Positions 46,716 through 57,497 are shown, numbered from the stretch's first letter. The stretch is DNA of 64,000 nucleotides from Bacteroidota bacterium (GCA_947501265.1 CANMVY010000004.1:1-64000); one strand, 5' to 3'. Made by a program: numbers and translations. Notes: generated from the letters alone by a model not told the origin.

Positions 46716-47254
46716 GAGTAATAAGGAGAAATCATGAAATACACAATCACACCCGTTACGCTAACGTACAACCACAAGGGCCAAGTGAATTTAGCTAACT
46801 TCTTGTGTTTGGAAAACTCTCCAGTTAATCCGCGATAGGCGGTGAAAAGAATTAGGGGAAGGATGGTTCCAGCCAACACAATGTGCGTTGAAAGAATGAT
46901 GTAATAAAAGACTTTGATTCCGCCTACTCCACCAAAAGATGTATCACTAGCAAACAAATGGTGAGCGATGTAGGAAACGAGAAAAAGAAGACTGAAGAGT
47001 AAAGCGCCCATCATGGACGATTTGTGGGCTTGGTATTTCTTTTGTTTTACGAAAATAAGCGCAACAACCAAAAGAATTGAAACGGCTGAATTGAGCATTC
47101 CATTGATGTGGGCGAAAAGATGCGGATCGAAACCGAGCTCAACATCGAGGGTAACACGACTTAATGCGACTACTGCGGCGAAAACAACAAGGGAAACGGA
47201 ACCAATAACCCACCAAGCTTTGCGGTCGTTGATTTGTAAAGTAGGTTCAATCAT
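46712..47254 (-). CDS. DUF420 membrane protein (CtaM-like)
   Basis: 180 aa, five helices with conserved His residues (HLFAHINGMLN, IAHHLF, LSTHIVLAG). DUF420 proteins include CtaM, needed for maturation of heme A-containing oxidases in Firmicutes. Position in the oxidase operon supports an assembly role. Confidence 0.87.
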   Translation of the reverse strand: MIEPTLQINDRKAWWVIGSVSLVVFAAVVALSRVTLDVELGFDPHLFAHINGMLNSAVSILLVVALIFVKQKKYQAHKSSMMGALLFSLLFLVSYIAHHLFASDTSFGGVGGIKVFYYIILSTHIVLAGTILPLILFTAYRGLTGEFSKHKKLAKFTWPLWLYVSVTGVIVYFMISPYYS

Positions 47255-47273
47255 AATGAATAAACGAGGGGAA

Positions 47274-47924
47274 TTACTTTTTGTTTTTGGCGACCTCTTC
47301 TAAATTCTTTTCTTTGGTCAAAACGGTCAGGGCACCCATCAAATCATCAATCTCGCGTTTCTTGGTCAAATTAAAATAACTTCGAATGCGCTGCTGATAA
47401 TCCATCAAAATGATTTGCCATTCCTTGGTATCCAAAAGATAATTGGAGATGAGGTATTGTTGTTTTAGGAATGAAGAAATGGAATCTTGGGGTATTCCAA
47501 CAAAAAATACCCGATTCGGATCAAACTCATAGCGTTTTACCACAGAATCCAATTCTGATTTAGAAACGGATTCAGCAGGGTAGAAATTAACGAATTTAAG
47601 GGAGGGGGAACCTTCCAAAGCCTCTTGCAACCGTTTCCATTGGGTATAAGCGAAACCACATGGTTCACCGCATGAAGGTTGAAGAAACGAAGCCATCCAA
47701 ATTCGATTTTGAATGGAATCTGGGGAATACTTCTGGTTGTAGGAATCAAAAAAAGTGGAAACCTGGTGATAGATGGTATCAACCTGATTTCCACTGGTTA
47801 TTACAGGAGTTTTTTCTCCGTAGAAAGGTAATTTCTGGTAATTATTTTTCCCGATGTTGAGGAAAATTAAAACAATAATCGCAGGGACAAAGAGGATTCC
47901 TCCAATTAAAGCAATTTTCTTCAC
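47274..47924 (-). CDS. SCO-family protein, divergent
   Basis: 216 aa; starts at a GTG (47924), as KKIALIGG begins a typical membrane anchor. The thioredoxin-like fold keeps the SCO copper-binding Cys pair as SCGEPCG (C-x3-C) near residue 85, but the distal copper-ligand His (usually DHS/DHT before the C-terminal strand) is absent: the corresponding segment reads LLDTKEWQIILMD. SCO proteins deliver copper to the CuA site of oxidase subunit II. Whether this copy still binds copper is doubtful. Confidence 0.75.
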   Translation of the reverse strand: MKKIALIGGILFVPAIIVLIFLNIGKNNYQKLPFYGEKTPVITSGNQVDTIYHQVSTFFDSYNQKYSPDSIQNRIWMASFLQPSCGEPCGFAYTQWKRLQEALEGSPSLKFVNFYPAESVSKSELDSVVKRYEFDPNRVFFVGIPQDSISSFLKQQYLISNYLLDTKEWQIILMDYQQRIRSYFNLTKKREIDDLMGALTVLTKEKNLEEVAKNKK

Positions 47925-47926
47925 AA

Positions 47927-48295
47927 TTAATGATGTTCGGGTGCGTGATTTTCTACCTGTTCAATTTTTTGGTTGGAGGTAACGTTCTCCTCACGAATTC
48001 CATTCCAGTAACCGCCTTCGTACAACACCAACACGATGCAGTAAATCACGAAAACTGGAGGTAGCGCGATAGAATAAATCAAATTGATTTTTTCGAACTT
48101 CAAGTGCATGAAATAAGCAATGATATAAAATGCCTTGAAAAGGGTAAGAACAACGTAGGTAAGGTTAACCGCTAATTTATAGTCGGTACGGATACCTTCA
48201 AGCGCGGGAGTTAGTGCAATTAAAAACTCCAACACAGTAATTGCTAACAAAATGAAAAATACTTTCCAAATTTGTTTTGTATCAAATCCTGCCAT
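47927..48295 (-). CDS. Cytochrome c oxidase subunit IV (CtaF type)
   Basis: 122 aa, three helices, the small prokaryotic subunit IV family (VLEFLIALTPAL, KAFYIIAYFMHLKFE). Structural subunit. Lies between subunit III and the SCO-like gene in the oxidase operon. Confidence 0.88.
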   Translation of the reverse strand: MAGFDTKQIWKVFFILLAITVLEFLIALTPALEGIRTDYKLAVNLTYVVLTLFKAFYIIAYFMHLKFEKINLIYSIALPPVFVIYCIVLVLYEGGYWNGIREENVTSNQKIEQVENHAPEHH

Positions 48296-48307
48296 GATGA
48301 TGAATGT

Positions 48308-49054
48308 TTAAACGAGGTAAAAGAAAGTGAATACGAATACCCAAACCAAATCAACAAAGTGCCAATAAAGTCCTACTTTTTCAATCATTTCGTAGTGACC
48401 ACGGCGTTGGTACGTACCTACCATTGCATTGATGGTGATCACGATGTTGATGACAACTCCAGAGAAAACGTGAAAACCGTGGAAACCGGTAATCGTAAAG
48501 AATAGTGAAGTGAATTCGTAGTTATGAGGAATTTCATTAACTGCCTTCAAAGTAGCTTCGTGGTGAGACATTCCTTGGGAAACGAATTTTTCAATGTAAG
48601 GAACCAACTCAGGAGCAAATGGGTTTTTGGTGATTGATGCCCCTTCAGAAAACAAGTGTGTCCATTCCCAAGCTTGGCAACCCAAAAACATAGCACCACC
48701 GATTACGGTCCAAATCATCCATTTCACTACTTCTGATTTAGAATTGCGGTGACCGGCTTCTACAGCAAGTACCATGGTAACAGAACTCATGATGAGAATG
48801 AACGTCATGATACCTACGAACACCAAAGGAGCACCGGACTCGATGCCAGGAGCAGATTGGAAAACGACATCGGGATCGGCCCAATTCAAAGCAGAAAAGC
48901 GCAATGCGCCATAACCCAACAATAGGGCGGTGAAAGTGAATGCGTCGGATAATAAGAAAAACCACATCATAAGCTTGCCGTAGCTCGCTCCGAATGGCTC
49001 ATTACCGCCATCCCAAATTTTTCCCTCGTTTGCAGCAACAGAATGTGTTGACAT
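48308..49054 (-). CDS. ctaE: Cytochrome c oxidase subunit III
   Basis: 248 aa, about seven helices: the WFFLLSDAFTFTALLLGYGALR start region, QAWEWTHLFSEG, FTITGFHGFHVFSGVVIN and the C-terminal YWHFVDLVWVFVFTFFYL. A second, shorter subunit III-like gene sits just upstream. Tightly packed in the oxidase operon. Confidence 0.93.
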   Translation of the reverse strand: MSTHSVAANEGKIWDGGNEPFGASYGKLMMWFFLLSDAFTFTALLLGYGALRFSALNWADPDVVFQSAPGIESGAPLVFVGIMTFILIMSSVTMVLAVEAGHRNSKSEVVKWMIWTVIGGAMFLGCQAWEWTHLFSEGASITKNPFAPELVPYIEKFVSQGMSHHEATLKAVNEIPHNYEFTSLFFTITGFHGFHVFSGVVINIVITINAMVGTYQRRGHYEMIEKVGLYWHFVDLVWVFVFTFFYLV

Positions 49055-49067
49055 AAATGTGTTTTAT

Positions 49068-49643
49068 TTAGGAGTTACTTGATTGTCCAAAATACCATAG
49101 AAAGGCGTACAAATATAGCCAAAGAAAAGATAAAAAGTGCCAAAAAATTGAAGTTACTTTTATACTAAGCGTACTTTGACTGTGTAATCGAAACTGGTAT
49201 GCCCGTACCAAGGTGATAATCAAGAAAATAAGACCTAAGATGATGTGAAGGGCGTGCATAAAACTAATCACATAAACGAAACTAACCGCCACATTGGTTA
49301 GCAAATACAATCCATTTTCCACCAATTCTTTGTAGGCCAAAAACTGGGTTAGCAAGAAAACCAAAGCGAGAACCATGGTAGATATTAAGAAAATTTTGGC
49401 CTTCCCAACCTCATTATCTTTCACGAAGCGAAAGGCCAAATAAAGAGTTAGCGAGGATAGTAAGACCACGATGGTGCTCACCAAAAAATAACTGGGCAAC
49501 GAAAAAACAATCCACTTTCGAGCAGAATCGCCCTGAGAGACAATGTATCCGGATGTTAACCCAGCGAAAATCATGGTGGAAGAAACCACCGATAACCAGG
49601 TAAACAAAACTTTGCTATTCAATACTTTCTTTTCACCTTCCAT
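49068..49643 (-). CDS. Second subunit III-like protein
   Basis: 191 aa, five helices, heme-copper oxidase subunit III family (FAGLTSGYIVSQ, VISFMHALHIILGLIFLI, SIFWHFLSFLWLYLYAFLW). Shorter than the neighbouring subunit III and lacking its first two helices. Tandem subunit III genes are common in Bacteroidota oxidase operons, and how the two share the role is unclear. Confidence 0.87.
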   Translation of the reverse strand: MEGEKKVLNSKVLFTWLSVVSSTMIFAGLTSGYIVSQGDSARKWIVFSLPSYFLVSTIVVLLSSLTLYLAFRFVKDNEVGKAKIFLISTMVLALVFLLTQFLAYKELVENGLYLLTNVAVSFVYVISFMHALHIILGLIFLIITLVRAYQFRLHSQSTLSIKVTSIFWHFLSFLWLYLYAFLWYFGQSSNS

Positions 49644-49647
49644 GATT

Positions 49648-50547
49648 TCAAATTTGATCTAAAACACAAGCTATTTGAACGACTGGCAAATACAAAAACG
49701 AACCGAACATTAATTTCTTCGCATTCTTTGCAGATCCATCTCGAACCAATTGAATACTTAACCAGGTCATGTACATGCCCATCAACAGCAAAATAACCGT
49801 AGAAATCCAACCTAAATATCCCTCAAAAAAAGGAATACCAGCCAGAGGAATAAGAATAAACGTATAAATAGAAATTTGAATGGCCGCGCTACGATTAGGA
49901 ACAGAAGCATGCGGAAGCATTTTGAAACCAGCTCGAGTATAATCGTCGTGCAACAACCAAGCTATCGACCAAAAATGCGGAAACTGCCAAACAAACTGCA
50001 AGGAGAATAAAATCAATCCGAGGGTCCAATCAATGGATGCAGTATCTGCTCCAAACGATGCTACGTAACCAATCAAAACCGGTAAAGCGCCTGGAAAAGC
50101 TCCAATAAATACACTAATTGGACTGATGCGCTTCATTGGAGTGTAGAAAAAACCATAGCTAATCAATGAGGCAAAACCCAACAACGCTGCGATGGTGTTC
50201 AATTGCGCTAATAAAAACAAACCAACTATTCCCGTGACCAAACAAATGATGACAGCTTCAGTGATCGACATTCGACCGGTTGCAACGGGACGGTTGTTGG
50301 TACGAACCATCAGCCGGTCGTACTCACGTTCAATAATTTGATTGATCCCATTGGATGAGACCACAACTAAAAAACCACCCAATAACAATGGGAAATAGGG
50401 TGCGAAACCCTCGCTTTCTGGGCCCATCAAAAATCCCATCGCCGAACTGAAAACTACCAATAACGAAAGGCGAAGCTTTGAAAATTGGATGTAATCTGAA
50501 AAACGTGAAGATTTAACCAATGAAGAAGTTGAGGTTGAGGTTGACAT
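49648..50547 (-). CDS. ctaB: Protoheme IX farnesyltransferase (heme O synthase)
   Basis: 299 aa, about eight helices, UbiA superfamily. Adds a farnesyl group to heme B. The prenyl-diphosphate site is NQIIEREYDRLMVRTNNRP, with Glu in place of the first Asp of the usual motif, as I recall from other Bacteroidota. A second motif DDYTRAGFKMLP is near residue 205. Next to ctaA, the following enzyme. Confidence 0.95.
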   Translation of the reverse strand: MSTSTSTSSLVKSSRFSDYIQFSKLRLSLLVVFSSAMGFLMGPESEGFAPYFPLLLGGFLVVVSSNGINQIIEREYDRLMVRTNNRPVATGRMSITEAVIICLVTGIVGLFLLAQLNTIAALLGFASLISYGFFYTPMKRISPISVFIGAFPGALPVLIGYVASFGADTASIDWTLGLILFSLQFVWQFPHFWSIAWLLHDDYTRAGFKMLPHASVPNRSAAIQISIYTFILIPLAGIPFFEGYLGWISTVILLLMGMYMTWLSIQLVRDGSAKNAKKLMFGSFLYLPVVQIACVLDQI

Positions 50548-50551
50548 GGAT

Positions 50552-51580
50552 TTATCGACGCAAAATTACGCCTCGAATGAGAACATTGGTAACAGAAACA
50601 AAGAAAAGAGACGCAAATAATACATGGAACATTTGAGCCCATGCCGCCAATCCTCCATAAACCATCCCAACACCCGTAAGGCCTTGCAAAACAACTGAAG
50701 TAGGAATGCAAAACAACCAAAATAAAAACACACCATCAATGGTTAACTGCTTTCCTAATCGAACCAAATAGACTGAAAAAAATAACAGAAAAATGGTGGA
50801 AGTTCGATGAACAAAAAAGGGAGTTCCCACCCGCTCAAAAAGTTCCGAAGAAGGTAGGGCCGTTTGCAAAAGCTCTTTCAGTTCAATCCGAACTTCGGTT
50901 CCCAGAGAAATTTGAAAACAAGCCGCAAGAAACAACACCACAAAAAACAAAAACGATTTCCGATCACGAAGAAAAGTAGCGCCTGATTTTTGAGTAAGAA
51001 GTGGCATCGCTACCAAAACCGCAATGGCGAAGGCCAAAAAGAAATGTGCATTGAGCATGGAGGCGTTTAAGTTGGTACTCACCACCAATGATCCTAAAAA
51101 GGCTTGAAATCCGGTAATGACCACAGCCAGGAAACTCCACAATACAAACAAAGGCTTTTCTTTTCTAAATGCCTTCAAGGCAAAAAGGAACTGAATAAAA
51201 ATAAGAAGACCTGTTATTGCTCCAACGAGACGATTGATGTATTCGGTCCAAGTTTGCCAAACATTGAACGTTTGTTCTTGGGCAATAACCGGATGAGTCA
51301 CAATTTCCTGAGCATATTGATCATTCCCAAGGGCACGAAAAATTTTAGCGACACGTTTGTTCTTATCGATTCTTTTTTTAGTAAAATCTTCCTTGTAGTT
51401 CGCCGGCAATTCGCAAGAACACGTAGGAGGAATCCACAAACCAAAGCACTTCGGCCAATCGGGACAACCCATTCCTGAACCTGTTGTGCGGACAATTCCA
51501 CCCACGAAAATGAGGAAAAAAACAACGGCAAGCACCAATTGCGAATATTTAATATACCGCAACTCGAGCTTGCCGTTCAT
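50552..51580 (-). CDS. ctaA: Heme A synthase (COX15/CtaA)
   Basis: 342 aa, eight helices. Oxidises heme O to heme A. GGIVRTTGSGMGCPDWPKCFG-like start region with paired Cys, a second Cys pair (PTCSCELP), and heme-binding His residues in NAHFFLAFAIAV and VHRTSTIFLLF. It follows ctaD by 18 bases and precedes ctaB, so heme A supply is made with the oxidase. Confidence 0.94.
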   Translation of the reverse strand: MNGKLELRYIKYSQLVLAVVFFLIFVGGIVRTTGSGMGCPDWPKCFGLWIPPTCSCELPANYKEDFTKKRIDKNKRVAKIFRALGNDQYAQEIVTHPVIAQEQTFNVWQTWTEYINRLVGAITGLLIFIQFLFALKAFRKEKPLFVLWSFLAVVITGFQAFLGSLVVSTNLNASMLNAHFFLAFAIAVLVAMPLLTQKSGATFLRDRKSFLFFVVLFLAACFQISLGTEVRIELKELLQTALPSSELFERVGTPFFVHRTSTIFLLFFSVYLVRLGKQLTIDGVFLFWLFCIPTSVVLQGLTGVGMVYGGLAAWAQMFHVLFASLFFVSVTNVLIRGVILRR

Positions 51581-51598
51581 GATAGTAACGTTAAAGGT

Positions 51599-53521
51599 TT
51601 ATCCCTTGCGGAATCCTAATTTTGAAAAGAGGGAAGAAAACGCCAAAGTAGATGCTTCTTCTTTCTTTTCTTGATTGGCTGCTTCAGCTGCCAAAGTTTG
51701 TTCGCGATTCACGGAACGAGCAGCTTCTGGAAGCTCATCGTCCGATACGTTCTGAGGAATGAAATCATCCACTGCTCCAGGAACAGAATAATCGTACGGC
51801 CAACGATAAACGTGAGGAATATCTCCAGGCCAGTTTCCGTGTAAACGAACGTCCATGGGTGCAGTCCACTCCAAGGTATTTGCTTTCCAAGGGTTTTGAC
51901 CCGACTTCTCTCCGCGGAAAATGCTATTGAAGAAGTTGTACAAGAAAACAAACTGAGCTACAGAACCCAAAATCGCAGAAATAGAAATGAATTTGTTCAA
52001 ATCCAACCATGGCTTCATGTATTCAAACTCGGTGAAGGAGTAGTAACGACGAGGTACGCCATCCATACCGATGAAGTGCATCGGGAAGAACACCATGTAA
52101 GCCGAAGCCAACGTTAACCAGAAGTGTAAGTACCCCAAACGAGCATTCATAACACGTCCGAACATACGTGGGAACCAATGGTAAACCCCAGCCAACATAC
52201 CAAAGATGGATGCGGCACCCATTACCAAGTGGAAGTGAGCAACTACGAAATAAGTATCGTGAAGATTAATGTCCAACGCTGCGTTACCCAACCAAATACC
52301 GGTCAAACCACCGGAAATGAACATGGATACCAACCCAATTGCGAACAACATGGCAGGAGTCATGTGAATAGATCCTTTCCAAAGCGTTGCCAAGTAGTTG
52401 AAGGTTTTTACTGCAGAAGGTACCGCAATCACCAAGGTAAGAATCATGAAGACGTTACCTAAGAACGGATTCATACCCGTCATGAACATGTGGTGACCCC
52501 AAACGATGAACGAAAGTACCGAAATACCCAACAATGAACCAATCATGGCGCGATATCCGAAAATAGGTTTGCGTGAATTGGTAGCAATAACTTCAGAAGT
52601 TAATCCCAAAGCAGGCATCAAAATGATGTAAACCTCAGGGTGACCCAAGAACCAGAACAAGTGTTGATAAAGGATGGCAGATCCACCGGTTTGAGCCAAT
52701 GGTGCACCAGCAATGTAAATCTCATTCAGGTAGAAAGAAGTGTGGAACAAACGATCGAACGTAAGCAACACAGCAGCAGAAAGCAAAACTGGGAAAGAAA
52801 GAACCCCCAAAATAGCAGTACAAAGGAACGCCCAAATGGTCAATGGCATGCGGGTCATTTTCATACCCACGGTACGCATGTTCAAAATGGTAGCAATGTA
52901 ATTCAAAGAACCCATCAAAGAAGATGCGATGAAAATGGTCATAGAAAGCAACCAAAGTGTCATTCCAAGTCCTGATCCGGACATCGCTTGTGGTAGAGCA
53001 GAAAGTGGCGGATAAACGGTCCAACCTCCAGATGCCGGTCCTGTTTCAACGAAAACAGAAGCTAACATAAGAACGGTTGAAACGAAAAACAACCAGTAGG
53101 ATAGCATATTGATGAAAGGTGATGCCATGTCGCGAGCACCTAACTGCAAGGGGATGAGCAAGTTCGAGAACGTACCGCTCAAACCTGCCGTTAAAACGAA
53201 GAATACCATGATGGTTCCGTGAATGGTCACCAAACCCATGTAAAATTCTGGGCTCAATTTTCCACCTTTACCCCATTTACCGAGTAAAGTTTCCATCCAA
53301 GGATACGTCCCTTCTGGCCAACCTAATTGAATTCGGAAAATTACCGACATCAACATTCCGATGAACGCCATAAGAATCCCTGTAATCAGGAATTGTTTGG
53401 CGATCATCTTGTGATCCATTGAAAATACGTACTTACTCAAAAAGGTCTCGTGGTGATGACCGTGATCGTCGTGACCGTGTCCAGCCTGATGATCGTGATG
53501 TGCAGTTGCAGCGTGTGCCAT
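51599..53521 (-). CDS. ctaD: Cytochrome c oxidase subunit I
   Basis: 640 aa, twelve helices, A-type heme-copper oxidase catalytic subunit. His-rich N-terminus; CuB ligands in WFLGHPEVYII and WGHHMFMTGM; heme a3/a ligands in YFVVAHFHLVMG; proton-path region with NYLATLWKGS. Reduces O2 to water with proton pumping. Encoded 21 bases after subunit II. Confidence 0.97.
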   Translation of the reverse strand: MAHAATAHHDHQAGHGHDDHGHHHETFLSKYVFSMDHKMIAKQFLITGILMAFIGMLMSVIFRIQLGWPEGTYPWMETLLGKWGKGGKLSPEFYMGLVTIHGTIMVFFVLTAGLSGTFSNLLIPLQLGARDMASPFINMLSYWLFFVSTVLMLASVFVETGPASGGWTVYPPLSALPQAMSGSGLGMTLWLLSMTIFIASSLMGSLNYIATILNMRTVGMKMTRMPLTIWAFLCTAILGVLSFPVLLSAAVLLTFDRLFHTSFYLNEIYIAGAPLAQTGGSAILYQHLFWFLGHPEVYIILMPALGLTSEVIATNSRKPIFGYRAMIGSLLGISVLSFIVWGHHMFMTGMNPFLGNVFMILTLVIAVPSAVKTFNYLATLWKGSIHMTPAMLFAIGLVSMFISGGLTGIWLGNAALDINLHDTYFVVAHFHLVMGAASIFGMLAGVYHWFPRMFGRVMNARLGYLHFWLTLASAYMVFFPMHFIGMDGVPRRYYSFTEFEYMKPWLDLNKFISISAILGSVAQFVFLYNFFNSIFRGEKSGQNPWKANTLEWTAPMDVRLHGNWPGDIPHVYRWPYDYSVPGAVDDFIPQNVSDDELPEAARSVNREQTLAAEAANQEKKEEASTLAFSSLFSKLGFRKG

Positions 53522-53542
53522 ATCTCCGTTTTTTGTTCTTTA

Positions 53543-55111
53543 TTACTTTAACAACTGTGCCATTCCACTGTTTGCAGCAGAATCAACTTTATTTTGAATT
53601 TTTGTAAAATAAGCTTTGGTCTTCTCTTTGTACCAACGATCATACTCTTCAGGCTCAACCACTTTCACACGGCGTTTCATGTTGTAGTGGGATGCTCCGC
53701 AAATTTTGTTACAAAGAAGAATGTAATCGAACTTTGGATCTCCTGTTTTCATTCGCATTTCATCCGTGGTGATGGTTGGAGTAAACATGAATTGCGTAGG
53801 CATACCCGGAACCGCGTTCATTTGAACCCGGAAGTGAGGCATGTAAGCCGAGTGAATAACATCTTGAGCACGAATCTTCATCAAAACTGGGCGGCCTTTC
53901 GGCAACCACATTTCGTCTGCCATGCGATCGTCCATGGCTGATTTATCTTTGGTATCCAGACCCATAAAGTTGGTACCCTTTTCATAGCCATCTACTTCAA
54001 ATTCCTTGTTGATCAACATGTAATTTGCTTTTCCTAAGGAATTATCTTCTCCGGCATAACGGATATTCCAACCAAATTGATAAGCATAAACTTCTACATT
54101 TAAAGCCTTCTTTTCTTGATCTTCATCGGTGAACATTACTTGAGTCCAAACTTTTGCACCGTACAACACCAACGCAGTTAATACAATGGCAGGAATCAAC
54201 GTCCAGAAGAATTCCAAACGATGGTTATCTGCGTAGTGCAGAGCTTTTTTACCTTCTTGTTGGCGGTATTTGTAAGAGAAGTAAAACAACATTACCTGGG
54301 TTACAACAAAAACAAAGAAAGTAAGTGCAAAAGTGATCATCAACATACGATCTACCAATACACCATGCTCGGATGCGGCCTCAGGCAACAAATGGCGAGT
54401 ATAATTGGCAAATTGAACGTAAATCCAGAAGAACCCAACAATCAAGAAAACCAAAAAGAGAATACCATTGATTTTATTCCAATCGAAAAGGCGCTCTCCT
54501 TTGGAACGGAATAGCGTTGAAATGACACGCAATGAAGATAAAATTACAGCTACAATCAATACAATCACCAAGCCGAACAAGACATAATAAGAGGTACCAA
54601 GCTCTTCTTCAGCAACTCCTGTACCACCCGCTGCTCCAGCATCAGCTGTTGCCACTTTAGGTGCAGGTTCTGGTGCCGATTCAATGTATGCAAGAATATT
54701 GTTGATATCGTCGTTCGACAATTCTCCAAAAGCCGTCATTTGAGTGGGTTTGTATTTATTCCAAATCTCGTTGGCATACTTATCACCCGTAGCAATCAAA
54801 GCTTGTGAATTCTTGATCCATTTGTAAAACCACTCCTGATTTGGAGCACGATTAATTACCCCATGCAAGGATGGACCAGTACCTTTCCCTTCACTATCGT
54901 AGAGGTAGTGGCAGGACGAACATTTGATGCTAAAGATACTCTCTCCTTTTTTGGCGTCGTACTTCGCATACTCGCCTCCGGCTGCAGCTGCATTTCCAGG
55001 TGTTTTTTGGGTTGAATCAGCCGTCTGACCAAATGCAGAAGCGACGAAAAACATGCAAGCAGAAAAGCCTACTGCAAAGATTCTCAAAGATTTAATGCTA
55101 AAAATTTTCAT
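53543..55111 (-). CDS. Cytochrome c oxidase subunit II with N-terminal cytochrome c
   Basis: 522 aa from the ATG at 55111. After a signal peptide, residues ~45-150 form a mono-heme cytochrome c domain (KCSSCH, Cys 64/67, His 68; axial Met likely in PTQMTAFGEL). Four hydrophobic helices follow, and then the CuA domain: VIHSAYMPHF and CNKICGASHYNM (Cys 467/471, His 475, Met 478). In caa3 oxidases the cytochrome c is normally C-terminal; here it is N-terminal. The fused heme could accept electrons directly from alternative complex III. First gene of the oxidase operon. Confidence 0.93.
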   Translation of the reverse strand: MKIFSIKSLRIFAVGFSACMFFVASAFGQTADSTQKTPGNAAAAGGEYAKYDAKKGESIFSIKCSSCHYLYDSEGKGTGPSLHGVINRAPNQEWFYKWIKNSQALIATGDKYANEIWNKYKPTQMTAFGELSNDDINNILAYIESAPEPAPKVATADAGAAGGTGVAEEELGTSYYVLFGLVIVLIVAVILSSLRVISTLFRSKGERLFDWNKINGILFLVFLIVGFFWIYVQFANYTRHLLPEAASEHGVLVDRMLMITFALTFFVFVVTQVMLFYFSYKYRQQEGKKALHYADNHRLEFFWTLIPAIVLTALVLYGAKVWTQVMFTDEDQEKKALNVEVYAYQFGWNIRYAGEDNSLGKANYMLINKEFEVDGYEKGTNFMGLDTKDKSAMDDRMADEMWLPKGRPVLMKIRAQDVIHSAYMPHFRVQMNAVPGMPTQFMFTPTITTDEMRMKTGDPKFDYILLCNKICGASHYNMKRRVKVVEPEEYDRWYKEKTKAYFTKIQNKVDSAANSGMAQLLK

Positions 55112-55141
55112 TGGTTGCAATGGTTGTTGTACAAATCAGCG

Positions 55142-55175
55142 CAAAAATAAAGGAATTCCACGTTGTTTTTGACAA
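55142..55175 (-). promoter_or_regulatory. Promoter of the cytochrome oxidase operon
   Basis: Minus strand TTG (55175-55173), 23-base spacer, TATTTTTG (55149-55142), about 30 bases before the subunit II ATG. Confidence 0.5.
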
Positions 55176-55264
55176 ATTTTTGATATTTACCGAAATATTT
55201 TTCAACGAGGATTTTCCCTCATTTCACCACCTCCCCTACCCTCAATTTTTACTTCAATAAAAGG

Positions 55265-56823
<1,559 letters not shown>

Positions 56824-56825
56824 TC

Positions 56826-57065
56826 ATGACTTGCGATATCCTAACCCCAGATAAAAACGTTTTTTCCGGAGAAGTAACTTCGGTTAGCGTTCCTGGTTCC
56901 GAAGGTCGTTTCCAAGTTTTGAACAACCACGCACCCATCATTTCTTCCCTTGCAAAAGGAGAAATTAAGGTAGAAGGGAAAGATGGAAAACATGCTTTCC
57001 TCGTTAAAGGTGGTGTTGTTGAAGTCATTCAAAATAAAATAACCATTCTAACCGAATTAGCTTAA
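56826..57065 (+). CDS. atpC: ATP synthase subunit epsilon, short form
   Basis: 79 aa. Only the N-terminal beta-sandwich (DILTPDKNVFSGEVTSVSVP, GRFQVLNNHAPIISSL, KGGVVEVIQNKITILTE) is present. The C-terminal two-helix domain, which inhibits ATP hydrolysis in E. coli-type enzymes, is missing. Short epsilon subunits are usual in Bacteroidota. Two bases after atpD, followed by a terminator. Confidence 0.95.
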   Translation: MTCDILTPDKNVFSGEVTSVSVPGSEGRFQVLNNHAPIISSLAKGEIKVEGKDGKHAFLVKGGVVEVIQNKITILTELA

Positions 57066-57066
57066 C

Positions 57067-57096
57067 AAAAAAATCCCGATTCAATCGGGATTTTTT
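57067..57096. terminator. Terminator after atpC
   Basis: Stem ATCCCGAT/ATCGGGAT with flanking A and T runs. Effective on the plus strand. Confidence 0.9.
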
Positions 57097-57107
57097 ATTT
57101 TTACCAC

Positions 57108-57491
57108 ATGAGTCATTCCATCACTTTGGCGAGCAACGCTCATTTAGCCCTGATCAAAACCCATCGGTTTCGATCCTTGCCTGAATACCAAAAGGAATTG
57201 CTGAGTCATGAATTAAAAAGAAGGAAACTCAATTCCCTTGAAATTGCTGCATTGGCAAGCGAAACGGAAGCATTTGCTCTGTTCGAAAGCCATGTTCAAG
57301 TATGCGACCGCTGTCAACAAAAGAAATTGAATCGAAACCAAGCGCAAAAACTTGGTATCATTGATTTTTTTAGGGATGAATTTCATTGCATCTACTGCAA
57401 TTTCCACTTTCAATCGACCAAAAAGTGGAAGAAATCCCTTATTCAAATTTTTTCATTCTTCTTGAAACCATTTTTTAAACCGAAGAGTTAG
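57108..57491 (+). CDS. Zinc-ribbon-like protein of unknown function
   Basis: 127 aa, basic. N-terminal helical part (YQKELLSHELKRRKLNSLEI), then two Cys pairs, VCDRCQQKK and HCIYCNFHF, spaced as a possible zinc ribbon, and a hydrophobic-basic tail (IQIFSFFLKPFFKPK) that might touch membrane. I do not recognise the family. TATTTTTA at 57096-57103 ends 4 bases before the ATG. The persulfide dioxygenase gene starts 6 bases downstream, so the two may be co-transcribed. Confidence 0.7.
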   Translation: MSHSITLASNAHLALIKTHRFRSLPEYQKELLSHELKRRKLNSLEIAALASETEAFALFESHVQVCDRCQQKKLNRNQAQKLGIIDFFRDEFHCIYCNFHFQSTKKWKKSLIQIFSFFLKPFFKPKS

Positions 57492-57497
57492 TCCAAC

